Assembly (NCBI GenBank): GCA_016787345.1
Contig: JAEUUU010000101.1
Span: 1-37,163, forward strand
Source of the DNA: Saprospiraceae bacterium
Lineage (GTDB): Bacteria; Bacteroidota; Bacteroidia; Chitinophagales; Saprospiraceae
Length of the DNA: 37,163 bases
Direction: 5' to 3'
Shown: in pieces, positions 22,673-30,313 of the stretch
How positions within the stretch are numbered: the first letter of the stretch is position 1
Layout of the letters: the number at the start of each line of letters is the position of its first letter
Notes under the pieces: model-generated
Told to the model about the DNA's origin: nothing
Seen by the model: the letters and a program-made list of their open reading frames with translations, nothing else
The model's database searches: none
Made by a program: the position numbers and the translations under genes

Positions 22673-23530
22673 ATGTTTCCAGACCGCTCCCTCTTTCCCT
22701 TCGAATCCCGTTATTTCACCCTGCCCGACGGCCACAAAATGCACTATGTCGACGAAGGCAGCGGCCCGCTGGTGTTGCTGGTACACGGCACGCCGGAATG
22801 GTCGTTTGGCTGGCGCGAACTGATCGTTTTGCTGCGCGACCGTTATCGCTGCGTTGCGCCCGACCTTTTGGGCTTCGGTTTGTCCGACAAGCCCGTGACG
22901 GCCGATTATTCGTGCAAGGCGCATGGCGCGCGGCTGGAGGCTTTTATCGAAGGGCTTGGCTTGCGCGATTTTCACGTGGTTTGCAACGACTTCGGTTTGT
23001 CGATCGCCATGTCCTGCGTGCTGAAACACCCCGAGCGCACCCGAAAGGTCAGTTTTTTCAACGGCTGGATGTGGCCCCTCGACAAGGACCCGCATTATTC
23101 CGGCCCCGCCCGTGTGATGCGCAGCTTCTTCGGGCGCTGGATGTACAAATGGTTCAATTTCCCGGTGCGTGTGGTGATGCCGGCCGCTTACGGCGATCGT
23201 TCCAAACTGACCAAAGCCATGCATCATCACTACAAAATGGCCCTTCCCGACCCGGCATCCCGCGAAGCGGCTTATCGTTTTGCCTTTGAATTGCTCGATG
23301 CCACCGACTGGTGGGCCGATCTGTGGGCGCAGCGCGGCAAGTTATCCGACAAACCGGTCCTGATATGCTGGGGACTAAAAGACAAATTCGTGCCGCCTTA
23401 CGAACTCGACAAATGGACGGCCGCATTGCCCCATGCGGAAGTGATCCGGTTTGAAGACGCCGGACATTTCGTGCAGGAGGAAAAACCCCGCGAGATGGCA
23501 GCAGCCCTGGATCGTTTCTTCGCCGGATGA
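22673..23530 (+). CDS. Alpha/beta hydrolase, haloalkane-dehalogenase/epoxide-hydrolase-like
   Basis: 285 aa. Alpha/beta hydrolase fold with the oxyanion motif HGTPEWS (38-44), nucleophile elbow VCNDFGLS with Asp106, acid Asp237 in GLKDKF and base His265 in DAGHFVQEE. An Asp nucleophile (instead of Ser) and the arrangement HGxPxWS ... FGLSDKP place it with haloalkane dehalogenases and epoxide hydrolases. However, the Trp after the nucleophile that helps bind halide (DWG) is Phe107, and the HG-N/E position is Thr40, so dehalogenase activity should not be assumed. No signal peptide; cytoplasmic. It is preceded directly by an octamer-repeat leader and sits downstream of the TetR gene. Confidence 0.82.
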   Translation: MFPDRSLFPFESRYFTLPDGHKMHYVDEGSGPLVLLVHGTPEWSFGWRELIVLLRDRYRCVAPDLLGFGLSDKPVTADYSCKAHGARLEAFIEGLGLRDFHVVCNDFGLSIAMSCVLKHPERTRKVSFFNGWMWPLDKDPHYSGPARVMRSFFGRWMYKWFNFPVRVVMPAAYGDRSKLTKAMHHHYKMALPDPASREAAYRFAFELLDATDWWADLWAQRGKLSDKPVLICWGLKDKFVPPYELDKWTAALPHAEVIRFEDAGHFVQEEKPREMAAALDRFFAG

Positions 23531-23579
23531 CGGAAATTATTATTCGGAAAGCCTGCCCCTGTTTTCTTTGTTCAAAAAC

Positions 23580-23587
23580 TATCTTTG
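23580..23587 (+). promoter_or_regulatory. Probable -7 promoter element of the serA-like gene
   Basis: tatctttg is an exact match to TAnnTTTG, 47 bases before the ATG at 23635. A -33 tttg at the usual distance is not evident (the nearest tttg, 23567-23570, is too close), so the call rests on one box. Confidence 0.45.
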
Positions 23588-23634
23588 CCGCGCCAATAAA
23601 AAGAGGGAAATCGCCCTCTTTCAAAGCGTAAGAC

Positions 23635-24591
23635 ATGGTAAAGATTCTCGCCAACGACGGCATCCACCCTGACGGCCGCCTGCTCCTCGAAGAAGCCAAT
23701 TACATTGTTGATGAAGACAAAATCCCGCAGGAAGCGCTGGTCGACCGGATCGGGGAATACGACGTCCTCATCGTGCGCAGCGCCACTAAGGTGACACAGG
23801 CCGTTATCGATGCGGGGAAAAATCTGAAAGTGATCGCCCGCGGCGGCGTGGGCCTCGACAATATCGACGTCGAATACGCCCAGTCGAAGGGTATTTTGGT
23901 GTTCAATACACCCAATGCTTCTTCCCGCGCCGTGGCCGAACTGAGCTTCGGGCACATCTTTGCCCTGTCGCGCATGATTCACCTCAGCAACCGCGAACTG
24001 GCGGCTGGCGGGGATTTTAAAAAACTCAAAAAGAACTTCGAAACCGGCGCCCAGCTGCGCGGCCGCACACTCGGCATCGTCGGCTTTGGCCGTATCGGTC
24101 AGGAAGTAGCCAAAATCGGTCTGGGCATCGGGATGCAGGTGCGCGCTCACGACCCTTTCGTGCACGAAGCAGAAGTCGGGCTGCAAATCCACAGCTTTCC
24201 CGATCTGAAAATCAACGTCACGATCCGCACCGAATCGCTCGACAAAATCCTCCGGGAGTCGGATTATATCAGTCTGCACCTGCCCGGTACCGGCAGCGCG
24301 GTGATCGGGCCGGCTGAAATCGCCAAAATGCGCGCCGGCGTATTCCTCATCAACACCGCCCGCGGCGGTGTGATCGATGAAAATGCCTTGCTCGAAGCCC
24401 TCGAATCGGGTCAGGTGGGTGGCGCGGGCCTCGACGTGTACGAAAACGAGCCTACGCCAAAAGAAGCCTTGCTGCGCCATCCGCGCGTATCGTGTACACC
24501 CCATATCGGCGCCAGCACCATTGAGGCGCAGTCGTTTATCGGTATGGAACTGGCCGACAAGATTCTGGCTTTTTTCGGCGACGATAAATAA
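23635..24591 (+). CDS. serA: D-2-hydroxyacid dehydrogenase, probable D-3-phosphoglycerate dehydrogenase
   Basis: 318 aa. The NAD-dependent 2-hydroxyacid dehydrogenase fold is shown by the substrate-domain strand LKVIARGGVGLDNID, the Rossmann motif GRTLGIVGFGRIGQEVAK (GxGxxG at 150-155), the signature SDYISLHLPGT, and the catalytic triad Arg243 (NTARGGVIDE), Glu272 (VYENEP) and His290 (TPHIGAST). It matches the short type without a C-terminal ACT domain, so feedback inhibition by serine through ACT is not expected. Phosphoglycerate dehydrogenase (first step of serine synthesis) is the most likely activity. serC, often adjacent, is not in this window. The WD40 gene starts 17 bases after the stop and is probably co-transcribed. 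Confidence 0.85.
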   Translation: MVKILANDGIHPDGRLLLEEANYIVDEDKIPQEALVDRIGEYDVLIVRSATKVTQAVIDAGKNLKVIARGGVGLDNIDVEYAQSKGILVFNTPNASSRAVAELSFGHIFALSRMIHLSNRELAAGGDFKKLKKNFETGAQLRGRTLGIVGFGRIGQEVAKIGLGIGMQVRAHDPFVHEAEVGLQIHSFPDLKINVTIRTESLDKILRESDYISLHLPGTGSAVIGPAEIAKMRAGVFLINTARGGVIDENALLEALESGQVGGAGLDVYENEPTPKEALLRHPRVSCTPHIGASTIEAQSFIGMELADKILAFFGDDK

Positions 24592-24608
24592 GGGCTGCCC
24601 CCCCGATC

Positions 24609-25508
24609 ATGGAGATCAAACTGCTGCATACCTGCACCGGTCATCGCGCGGCCTTGTATGCGCTGAGTCCCGGCCACGACGAACGGCACGTCCGCTCAGC
24701 CGGTGGCGACGGCTGGATCGTCGAATGGAACCTCGACGAGCCGGAAACGGGACGTGTGATCGCCACCACCGAAGAGCGGATTTTTTCACTGTGCAGTTTT
24801 CCGTCTTCCGGCAAATTGGTGTGCGGCGACATGAACGGCGGTCTGCACTGGATCGACCTCCTGCATCCCGAGCGCGGCCGCGATATTGCCCACCACCAGA
24901 AAGGAATTTACGATCTGTTGCCATTCGGCGCCCATCTGCTGAGCGCCGGCGGCGACGGGGTATTGAGCAAATGGGGCCTCGACAATAGCCGGGCCATGGA
25001 AAGTTTGCAATTGTCGGCCCAGGCGCTTCGCTGCCTGGCTTATTCCCCGGCGCGGCGCGAACTGGCCGCTGGCGCGAGCGACAACGCCATTTACCTGCTC
25101 GACCCGGAAACCCTGGCCATTCGGCATACCTTGCCCCAGGCGCATCAAAATTCGGTTTTTACCCTGTCCTGTCACCCCAGCGGCCGCTACCTGCTCAGCG
25201 GCGGCCGCGATGCCATGTTGCGGGTATGGGACCTCGATGCCGGCTGCACCCTGCACAGCGAACAAGCGGCGCATTGGTACACGATCAACCACATCGTTTT
25301 TTCGCCCGACGGGCGCTTTTTCGCTACCGCCAGCCGCGATAAAACCATTAAAATCTGGAACGCGGATAACTTCTCCTTGATCAAAGTGATCGACACGATT
25401 CGCCACGGCGGGCATGTCAACTCCGTCAATCGATTGCTCTGGCTACCCGAGGCGCTGATTTCCTGCAGCGACGACAGTACCCTGAAAATCTGGGCTGTGG
25501 AAGCCTGA
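24609..25508 (+). CDS. WD40-repeat beta-propeller protein
   Basis: 299 aa, no signal peptide, so probably cytoplasmic. Seven WD-like blades can be followed: GHRAALYALSPG...WIVEWN, ERIFSLCSFPSSGKLVCGD, HQKGIYDLLPFGAHLLSAGG...LSKWG, AQALRCLAYSPARRELAAGASD, HQNSVFTLSCHPSGRYLLSGG...LRVWD, WYTINHIVFSPDGRFFATASRD...IKIWN and HVNSVNRLLWLPEALISCSDD...LKIWAVE. Length corresponds to a single complete propeller with nothing added. Such proteins are binding platforms. The partner is unknown; proximity to the serA-like gene suggests shared transcription but not necessarily a shared pathway. The stop lies two bases from the end of the convergent DUF4105 gene. Confidence 0.9.
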   Translation: MEIKLLHTCTGHRAALYALSPGHDERHVRSAGGDGWIVEWNLDEPETGRVIATTEERIFSLCSFPSSGKLVCGDMNGGLHWIDLLHPERGRDIAHHQKGIYDLLPFGAHLLSAGGDGVLSKWGLDNSRAMESLQLSAQALRCLAYSPARRELAAGASDNAIYLLDPETLAIRHTLPQAHQNSVFTLSCHPSGRYLLSGGRDAMLRVWDLDAGCTLHSEQAAHWYTINHIVFSPDGRFFATASRDKTIKIWNADNFSLIKVIDTIRHGGHVNSVNRLLWLPEALISCSDDSTLKIWAVEA

Positions 25509-25510
25509 GA

Positions 25511-26692
25511 TCAGGCCTCGTCTTCTTCCTTTTTTTCCTTGCGCCAATACCGCCGCCAGGTGCCCTGTACGGCTACCAGCACGGCAATCGGGAGCGCGGC
25601 AATGGGCAATTCCTGCGGAATAACAAACCAGAACACCACCGTCAAAGCGGCGAGGATAGACACGCCGGTGAAATAATTTTCCACAAACTCGCTTTTGGTA
25701 CGCCTCCAGAAATAAAGCAGGTGCGTGGGCAAAGCCCACAAGATATTCCAGTTAGTTTTGGTCGCCGAATGGTCGGTCGCAACCCAAAGCAGGAGCATGA
25801 CCAGTCCGAGCGTACCCAGTACAAACCAGAAAATGGGGTCGAAAATGCGTTCGAGACGCGGTTTGGAAAGGCTGAACAATCCCAGCAGGGCCAGGATTGT
25901 CGTAATGAGCAAGGGATGATCGAGCCAGCCGGGCTTGAACGCTTCCCGTTGAAAACCCTGGGGCGGCACGCGGGTTTCGCGCAACACCAGGCCGCGGCCG
26001 TCGGGCAGGCGGGTAGCGCCGAAGATGGTGTGCAGGTGATCGGGCAGGAACATAAAGTCTTTGGGTTGCGCCACCCGGTCGGCCGCCTGACCCAGTACCA
26101 GGTCGATGCCGAACTGCGTCCAGGGTTTGTCGGCCAGGTAGGGGCGTAGCAATTGCCGCATCGTCTGGCCGCGTTCGATGGAAGTGGAGTCGAAAAAGAC
26201 CTGGTAAAGCAGCGCTTTTTCCACGATGTCGCGAATGCGGGTGGCGCAGTTGTCGTAGAAAAAATCGTATTTGTACTCGCGGTTTTGCGGCAGGGCGTTT
26301 TCCTGAAGCAGGTCGAACAGGCGTTGTTTTTCTGCCGGGTCGAGGTTGAGTATTTGTTCCTGCATGGCCCGGTGGTCGAGCAAATTGCCGTATTCAAAAT
26401 CGCGGTGGCGTTCGAGATTGAGGTAGTAGAGGAGCTTTCCCCGGCAAAAGTTGAGGTAAAAGTTGGGCTGGTCAAAATCGAAGGTGCCGTAGTTGTAGCA
26501 GCGGTCAAAACTGCGGGCGGGGTCTTTTACCCGGAGCGCGCTGTGCCCGAAAGTGCTGTACAACTCTTCGCCCGGAGCAACGGTGACGAGGCTGACGAAA
26601 GCGGAATCGGAAAGTGGAAAGGCGGAAGACTGGCCTGAAGCCAGAAACGGCCAGGCGAACAGGATCAGAAGAATCGGACGGAAGCGGGGCAT
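25511..26692 (-). CDS. DUF4105 (Lnb N-terminal-like) membrane protein
   Basis: 393 aa. Signal peptide 1-20 (RPILLILFAWPFLASGQ). The extracytoplasmic domain (about 25-270) carries the DUF4105 hallmarks: ELYSTFGHSALRVKD, CYNYGTFDFDQPNFYLNFCRGKLLYYL, and YKYDFFYDNCATRIRDIVE, where the conserved His (FGHSALR) and Cys (NCATR) suggest a papain/NlpC-like catalytic pair. About 275-380 holds four hydrophobic segments (PLLITTILALLGLFSL, IFWFVLGTLGLVMLLLWVA, a segment near NILWALPTHLLYFW, ILAALTVVFWFVI) and then the charged tail RKEKKEEDEA. Function in the family is not settled; a lipoprotein or cell-wall related hydrolase is plausible. A hairpin lies just upstream of the start codon. Confidence 0.85.
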   Translation of the reverse strand: MPRFRPILLILFAWPFLASGQSSAFPLSDSAFVSLVTVAPGEELYSTFGHSALRVKDPARSFDRCYNYGTFDFDQPNFYLNFCRGKLLYYLNLERHRDFEYGNLLDHRAMQEQILNLDPAEKQRLFDLLQENALPQNREYKYDFFYDNCATRIRDIVEKALLYQVFFDSTSIERGQTMRQLLRPYLADKPWTQFGIDLVLGQAADRVAQPKDFMFLPDHLHTIFGATRLPDGRGLVLRETRVPPQGFQREAFKPGWLDHPLLITTILALLGLFSLSKPRLERIFDPIFWFVLGTLGLVMLLLWVATDHSATKTNWNILWALPTHLLYFWRRTKSEFVENYFTGVSILAALTVVFWFVIPQELPIAALPIAVLVAVQGTWRRYWRKEKKEEDEA

Positions 26693-26695
26693 AGG

Positions 26696-26718
26696 CGCCT
26701 TGTTTTTTTAACAAGGCG
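26696..26718 (-). promoter_or_regulatory. Hairpin immediately upstream of the DUF4105 start codon
   Basis: Perfect 9-bp arms (cgccttgtt / aacaaggcg) around a 5-base homopolymer loop. In the minus-strand mRNA it ends three bases before the ATG at 26692, within the region normally covered by the ribosome. It could lower translation or protect the mRNA 5' end. It is too far from the 3' end of the upstream DUF4112 gene (78 bases) for a simple terminator, but termination cannot be excluded. Confidence 0.55.
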
Positions 26719-26794
26719 AAGAAAGGACCTTTGCGGCTGATCTGTTCACTTCGCGGGTATTTTTCACAATTTCATTACCCGCCAACACCCTGGA

Positions 26795-27280
26795 TCAAAC
26801 CCCCAGCATTGCAATCAGCTGGGAGAATCCCATCCCGATCAGCCAAATCACACCGCCTGCGAAGGCCAGAAACAAGACGGCGAAAAATGCCAGCGACCAG
26901 CCGATATGCGGGCGTTTTTTGCCCTCGGCGTAGTAGTCTTTGAGCAGCATCACATTGCGGGTATTGGCTTTAAAACCAAAATCGAACAAGTCGCCCAGAA
27001 AAGGAATCAGCCCCACGGCCGCATCGGCCAGCACGTTGAACAACATGCGCAACATAACCAGCGGACCGGCGCCCCGGCGAGCCATTATTGTAAACAGGTA
27101 ACCGGCCAGGGCGAGGCCCACGAAGTCGCCGACCATAGGCACCAGCCCGATGATGGCGTCGAGCCCGAAGCGGAAATTGGTGCCCGGTATGCGAAAACGA
27201 TTGTCGAGCAGTTGGGCCAGGTTATCGAGCCGGCCGAGGTCGTTGTCTGGCTGTTGTTCGGTAGGCGTAAGCGGTTCCAT
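26795..27280 (-). CDS. DUF4112 membrane protein
   Basis: 161 aa. The family core is clear: LAQLLDNRFRIPGTNFRFGLDAIIGLVPMVGDFVG, then a membrane segment LALAGYLFTIMA, MLFNVLADAAVGLIPFLGDLFDFGFKAN and NVMLLKDYY. The duplicated 'IGLVP..GD' / 'GLIPFLGDLFD' hairpins are characteristic of DUF4112. A final transmembrane helix is at about 128-150 (LAFFAVLFLAFAGGVIWLIG). Function unknown. It begins two bases after the stop of the upstream glucosaminidase gene, a spacing that indicates translational coupling. Confidence 0.88.
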   Translation of the reverse strand: MEPLTPTEQQPDNDLGRLDNLAQLLDNRFRIPGTNFRFGLDAIIGLVPMVGDFVGLALAGYLFTIMARRGAGPLVMLRMLFNVLADAAVGLIPFLGDLFDFGFKANTRNVMLLKDYYAEGKKRPHIGWSLAFFAVLFLAFAGGVIWLIGMGFSQLIAMLGV

Positions 27281-27282
27281 TT

Positions 27283-28512
27283 TTATCGGGTTCGGAGTTT
27301 TTGCCCCGTTTTGACCACGTGGCTGTTCAGGTTATTCAAGGTTTTGAGTTGCTCCACACTGGTGTCGAAGCGACGGGCAATAGCAAACAGGGTATCGCCC
27401 GCTTGTACCGTGTACAGGTCGGATTCGTCGGGAAGGTCGATGACGGGGATACTTTCTTCCTCTTCATTTTCAACCGGATAGAGCCGTTCCGACGCGGCGT
27501 CGGCGACAAGCAGGTCGGCCGCGGCCGCATCGGGGGTTTCGTTGGTAACGGTAAAAGCCGGGGGCTCGGGCAGGGGTTCGCGGATTTGCAGGATGTCGCC
27601 GACTTCGAGCGGGTAGTTCGACGCCAGCCGGTTGCGCCGGCAAAGGGCTTCCAGTTGAATCCCGTACACCTGCGCAACGGCAAACATGGTTTCGCCTTCC
27701 AGTACCGTATGGTACACAAAGCGGCCCTGCCAGGCGTCGGCTTTTTCCGCCAGAAAAACGAGGGCGTTTTGCGACAGCACTTCGGTCGTATCGTACGCTT
27801 CGTCGTTGAAACGCACGAGGTCGACGGGGTCGAGGCCAAAAGCGCGGGCGATGGCAGCCGGCGTTTCGCCTTCCTGTGCAAGCACGACGGGCGTGTTGTT
27901 GAGCCAGCCCAGCCGGCGTTGCCAGGCATTGGCTTCACCGGAGAAATCGGCCGTTTTTTGCCCGTCGTACACGTACAAATGGTAGCGATCAATGATGTCG
28001 ATCAGTTTTTGACCATACCCGTCGGCGAAGGAATAACCGGCCGTATCGAGCCCTTCGGCCCAGCCGTGGTAATCGCTGCGCTCGAGTTTCCAGAGAAAAG
28101 CGTAGCGCGGGCGTTTGAGAAACCGGCTGTGATCGGCGTATGATTCTTGCGGTCGCGTGTAGGCACGAAAGCAGGATTCGATGGCATTGCCTGCATCGTC
28201 TTTTTCATCGTCATTTTTGAAAAAGGTCTTGCCTTTCCATTGCCGGTTGCATTTGGTACCGAAATGGTTGTTGGCTTCCCGGGCCAGCAGGCTCTGGCCG
28301 CCGTTGGTTTCCAGAATAGCCTGGGCCAGGGTAATGCTGGCTGGAATACCCGTGCGTTCCATCTCGCCGATGGCGAGCAGTTTGTAATTTTCCACGTAGC
28401 GCAGCTGCGCGCGCATGTTGGCCTGCACGTCGGGGGCGCCGTTTTGGGCAAAAACAACAAAAGGGGCCAGGAAAAGGAGCAGAAAAAGGGAGCAGAATCG
28501 ATTAAGCGACAT
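27283..28512 (-). CDS. Secreted N-acetylglucosaminidase-like peptidoglycan hydrolase with LysM repeats (copy 2)
   Basis: 409 aa. Signal peptide 1-22 (CSLFLLLFLAPFVVFA). A glucosaminidase (GH73-type) domain at about 35-175: GIPASITLAQAILETNGGQS with the presumed catalytic Glu of ILET, LAREANNHFGTKC, SCFRAYTRPQESYADHSRFL, WAEGLDTAGYS. LysM modules follow at about 217-250 (QEGETPAAIARAFGLDPVDL, degenerate), 265-315 (VLEGETMFAVAQVYGIQLEAL) and 361-409 (LYTVQAGDTLFAIARRFDTS, ending GQKLRTR). LysM binds peptidoglycan glycan, so the protein probably trims or remodels the wall in the periplasm. It is a paralogue of the next upstream gene (127 bases between them) and is coupled to the DUF4112 gene downstream. 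The 28513-28639 gap shows no further feature. Confidence 0.87.
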   Translation of the reverse strand: MSLNRFCSLFLLLFLAPFVVFAQNGAPDVQANMRAQLRYVENYKLLAIGEMERTGIPASITLAQAILETNGGQSLLAREANNHFGTKCNRQWKGKTFFKNDDEKDDAGNAIESCFRAYTRPQESYADHSRFLKRPRYAFLWKLERSDYHGWAEGLDTAGYSFADGYGQKLIDIIDRYHLYVYDGQKTADFSGEANAWQRRLGWLNNTPVVLAQEGETPAAIARAFGLDPVDLVRFNDEAYDTTEVLSQNALVFLAEKADAWQGRFVYHTVLEGETMFAVAQVYGIQLEALCRRNRLASNYPLEVGDILQIREPLPEPPAFTVTNETPDAAAADLLVADAASERLYPVENEEEESIPVIDLPDESDLYTVQAGDTLFAIARRFDTSVEQLKTLNNLNSHVVKTGQKLRTR

Positions 28513-28639
28513 GATGCGGAGCGTGAATCGGATTTAAACAGGCAGCGTTTTAGACTGCCGGATTAAAAAAAGTATCAGCCCCCGGAAGAGGAGCTTGTAT
28601 TCTCGCTGCAAATGTCGCTAAAACGGGGCAAAATCTGTC

Positions 28640-30220
28640 TCAATTCACCCGCAAACGCTGTCCTGCCTGGATGTAGTCGCTTTTCAGGTTGTTCAATTCC
28701 TTCAGTTTGGCGACGGTAGTGTTGAATTTTTGCGACACCCGAAACAGCGTCTCGCCTTTTTCAACGGTGTAATACTTCGGCTGCCCGGCGCCCGGCTGCG
28801 TGGTGGCCGGCGGCTTGTTGGGCTCGCCGGGGTAGGGCGTTCCCGACGTAGACGGCGGCGTGACGGTCGGCTGAGCCGGCTGCACAGGCTTGACGGGCGG
28901 TGGTGCAGGCTTGGGTTCTTCTCCGCCGATTTCGAAGAGCTCCTCGTTGGCATCGGGCGTCATGCTGCTGTTGTCCGACACAGGTTTGGGCGTCGGGGTG
29001 CCGGGTGTACCATTGCTTGGTCGGTTGATTCCGGTGTCGGCGCCCGGCGTTGCAGGGGTGGAGGGCGATGTGCCGGCCGTTGTTTTTTCGCGGAGGCGGG
29101 GCTTGTCGTTCGGGTCGCGTTTGCCGCGCAGCAGGATTTTTTCGCCGGTTGCGGGTTCTTCGCCGTACACCAGATTGTTGCGTTTGAGCAGGGCCGGCAA
29201 TTGCACGCCGTAGATCTGGGAGACCTCGAACATGGTCTGGTCTTTTTTCATAAAATGGCTGCCCGTGCTGCCGCGGTAGCGGTCGTGTTTGCGCTGAATG
29301 TACACGGTGCTGCCGGCCGGCAGTTTTTGGCTCATGGCATAGCCATTGTCGTTGTACGACTGTACGCGTACGACGGGCAGGCTGTACATCCGGGCAATGT
29401 CCTGCAGCGTTTCGCCGGGCTGTGCAGTGACCATTTTGGTGTCGTTGATGGTCCTTACGCGCTCCATGGGCGGCAGGTTGAGGCCTCCGCCGGTTGAGGG
29501 TGTGGCGTCGGGTTGCGGATTGGCGCCGGGCTGGGCGCCCGGGTCGGAAGGTTTGACGGCGGTGTCCGGATTACTCGGCTTGACAGGCGCCGGGGCCGTA
29601 TTGGGGTCGTCGTAGACGTAAAGTTGATAGCGTTCGATCAGATTGATCAGTTTGGACGCATAGGTGCCCGAGGTCGCGTAACCGGCTGATTGAAGGCCTT
29701 TTGCCCAGCCCTGGTAATCATTGGGCGGCAGATTGAACAAAAAGCCGTAGCGGTTGGCCTTGCGCGGGTCGCGCAGGAACTCGCTGTGGTCGTGGTACGA
29801 TTCGCGCGGGTCGCGGTATTTGCGGAAGCAGGACTCGATGAGATTGCCGTTGGAATCCTTGTCGTCGTCTTTTTTGCGGTAGCTGGCGCCTTTCCAGTCG
29901 TTGCCGCATTTGATACCGAAGTGATTGTTGGCTTCGCGGGCGAGCTGGCTTTGGCCGGCGCCGCTTTCCAGAATACCCTGGGCCAGGGTGATACTGGCCG
30001 GAATGCCGGTGCGGCGCATTTCCGACATGGCAGCTTCGCTGTACTGGTTGACGTAACTCAAATTGATGTCGCCCCCGACAGGCCCCGACATGGCCGTCAT
30101 ATCGGCTGCCCGGCCGCGCGGCATGGTGGTAGAACTGGTTTTGCGGGTGCTGAGCGTTTTACATTCACTCAGTAAAAAAGTCAGGCTAAGCAGGACAAAA
30201 AAAGGCAGGATCTGTTTCAT
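28640..30220 (-). CDS. N-acetylglucosaminidase-like peptidoglycan hydrolase with LysM repeats (copy 1), possible lipoprotein
   Basis: 526 aa. The N-terminus QILPFFVLLSLTFLLSEC has a lipobox-like end with Cys20, but Glu at -1 is non-canonical, so lipidation is uncertain. The glucosaminidase domain at about 55-200 has GIPASITLAQGILESGAGQS, LAREANNHFGIKC, SCFRKYRDPRESYHDHSEFL and WAKGLQSAGYATS. LysM-like modules lie at about 268-315 (TAQPGETLQDIARMYSL) and 320-365 (MKKDQTMFEVSQIYGVQLPAL). A Pro/Thr-rich linker of about 110 residues follows, then a canonical LysM at 478-526 (YYTVEKGETLFRVSQKFNTT, GQRLRVN). The layout matches copy 2 apart from the longer linker, which would let the catalytic domain reach further from its binding site. 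Same strand as copy 2. Confidence 0.87.
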   Translation of the reverse strand: MKQILPFFVLLSLTFLLSECKTLSTRKTSSTTMPRGRAADMTAMSGPVGGDINLSYVNQYSEAAMSEMRRTGIPASITLAQGILESGAGQSQLAREANNHFGIKCGNDWKGASYRKKDDDKDSNGNLIESCFRKYRDPRESYHDHSEFLRDPRKANRYGFLFNLPPNDYQGWAKGLQSAGYATSGTYASKLINLIERYQLYVYDDPNTAPAPVKPSNPDTAVKPSDPGAQPGANPQPDATPSTGGGLNLPPMERVRTINDTKMVTAQPGETLQDIARMYSLPVVRVQSYNDNGYAMSQKLPAGSTVYIQRKHDRYRGSTGSHFMKKDQTMFEVSQIYGVQLPALLKRNNLVYGEEPATGEKILLRGKRDPNDKPRLREKTTAGTSPSTPATPGADTGINRPSNGTPGTPTPKPVSDNSSMTPDANEELFEIGGEEPKPAPPPVKPVQPAQPTVTPPSTSGTPYPGEPNKPPATTQPGAGQPKYYTVEKGETLFRVSQKFNTTVAKLKELNNLKSDYIQAGQRLRVN

Positions 30221-30313
30221 GGCAACCGGTCAGCGTGGTTTTAGTGCGGTTGAAAAATTAAGCCAAGGTAAAACGGCGGCTCAGATATTCTATTTTGCAA
30301 AGTTGGGTCTGGG

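Noticed and set aside
28640-30220. Firm lipoprotein call for the longer glucosaminidase
   Set aside because: The residue before Cys20 is Glu (LLSEC), outside the normal lipobox, so lipidation is mentioned only as possible.
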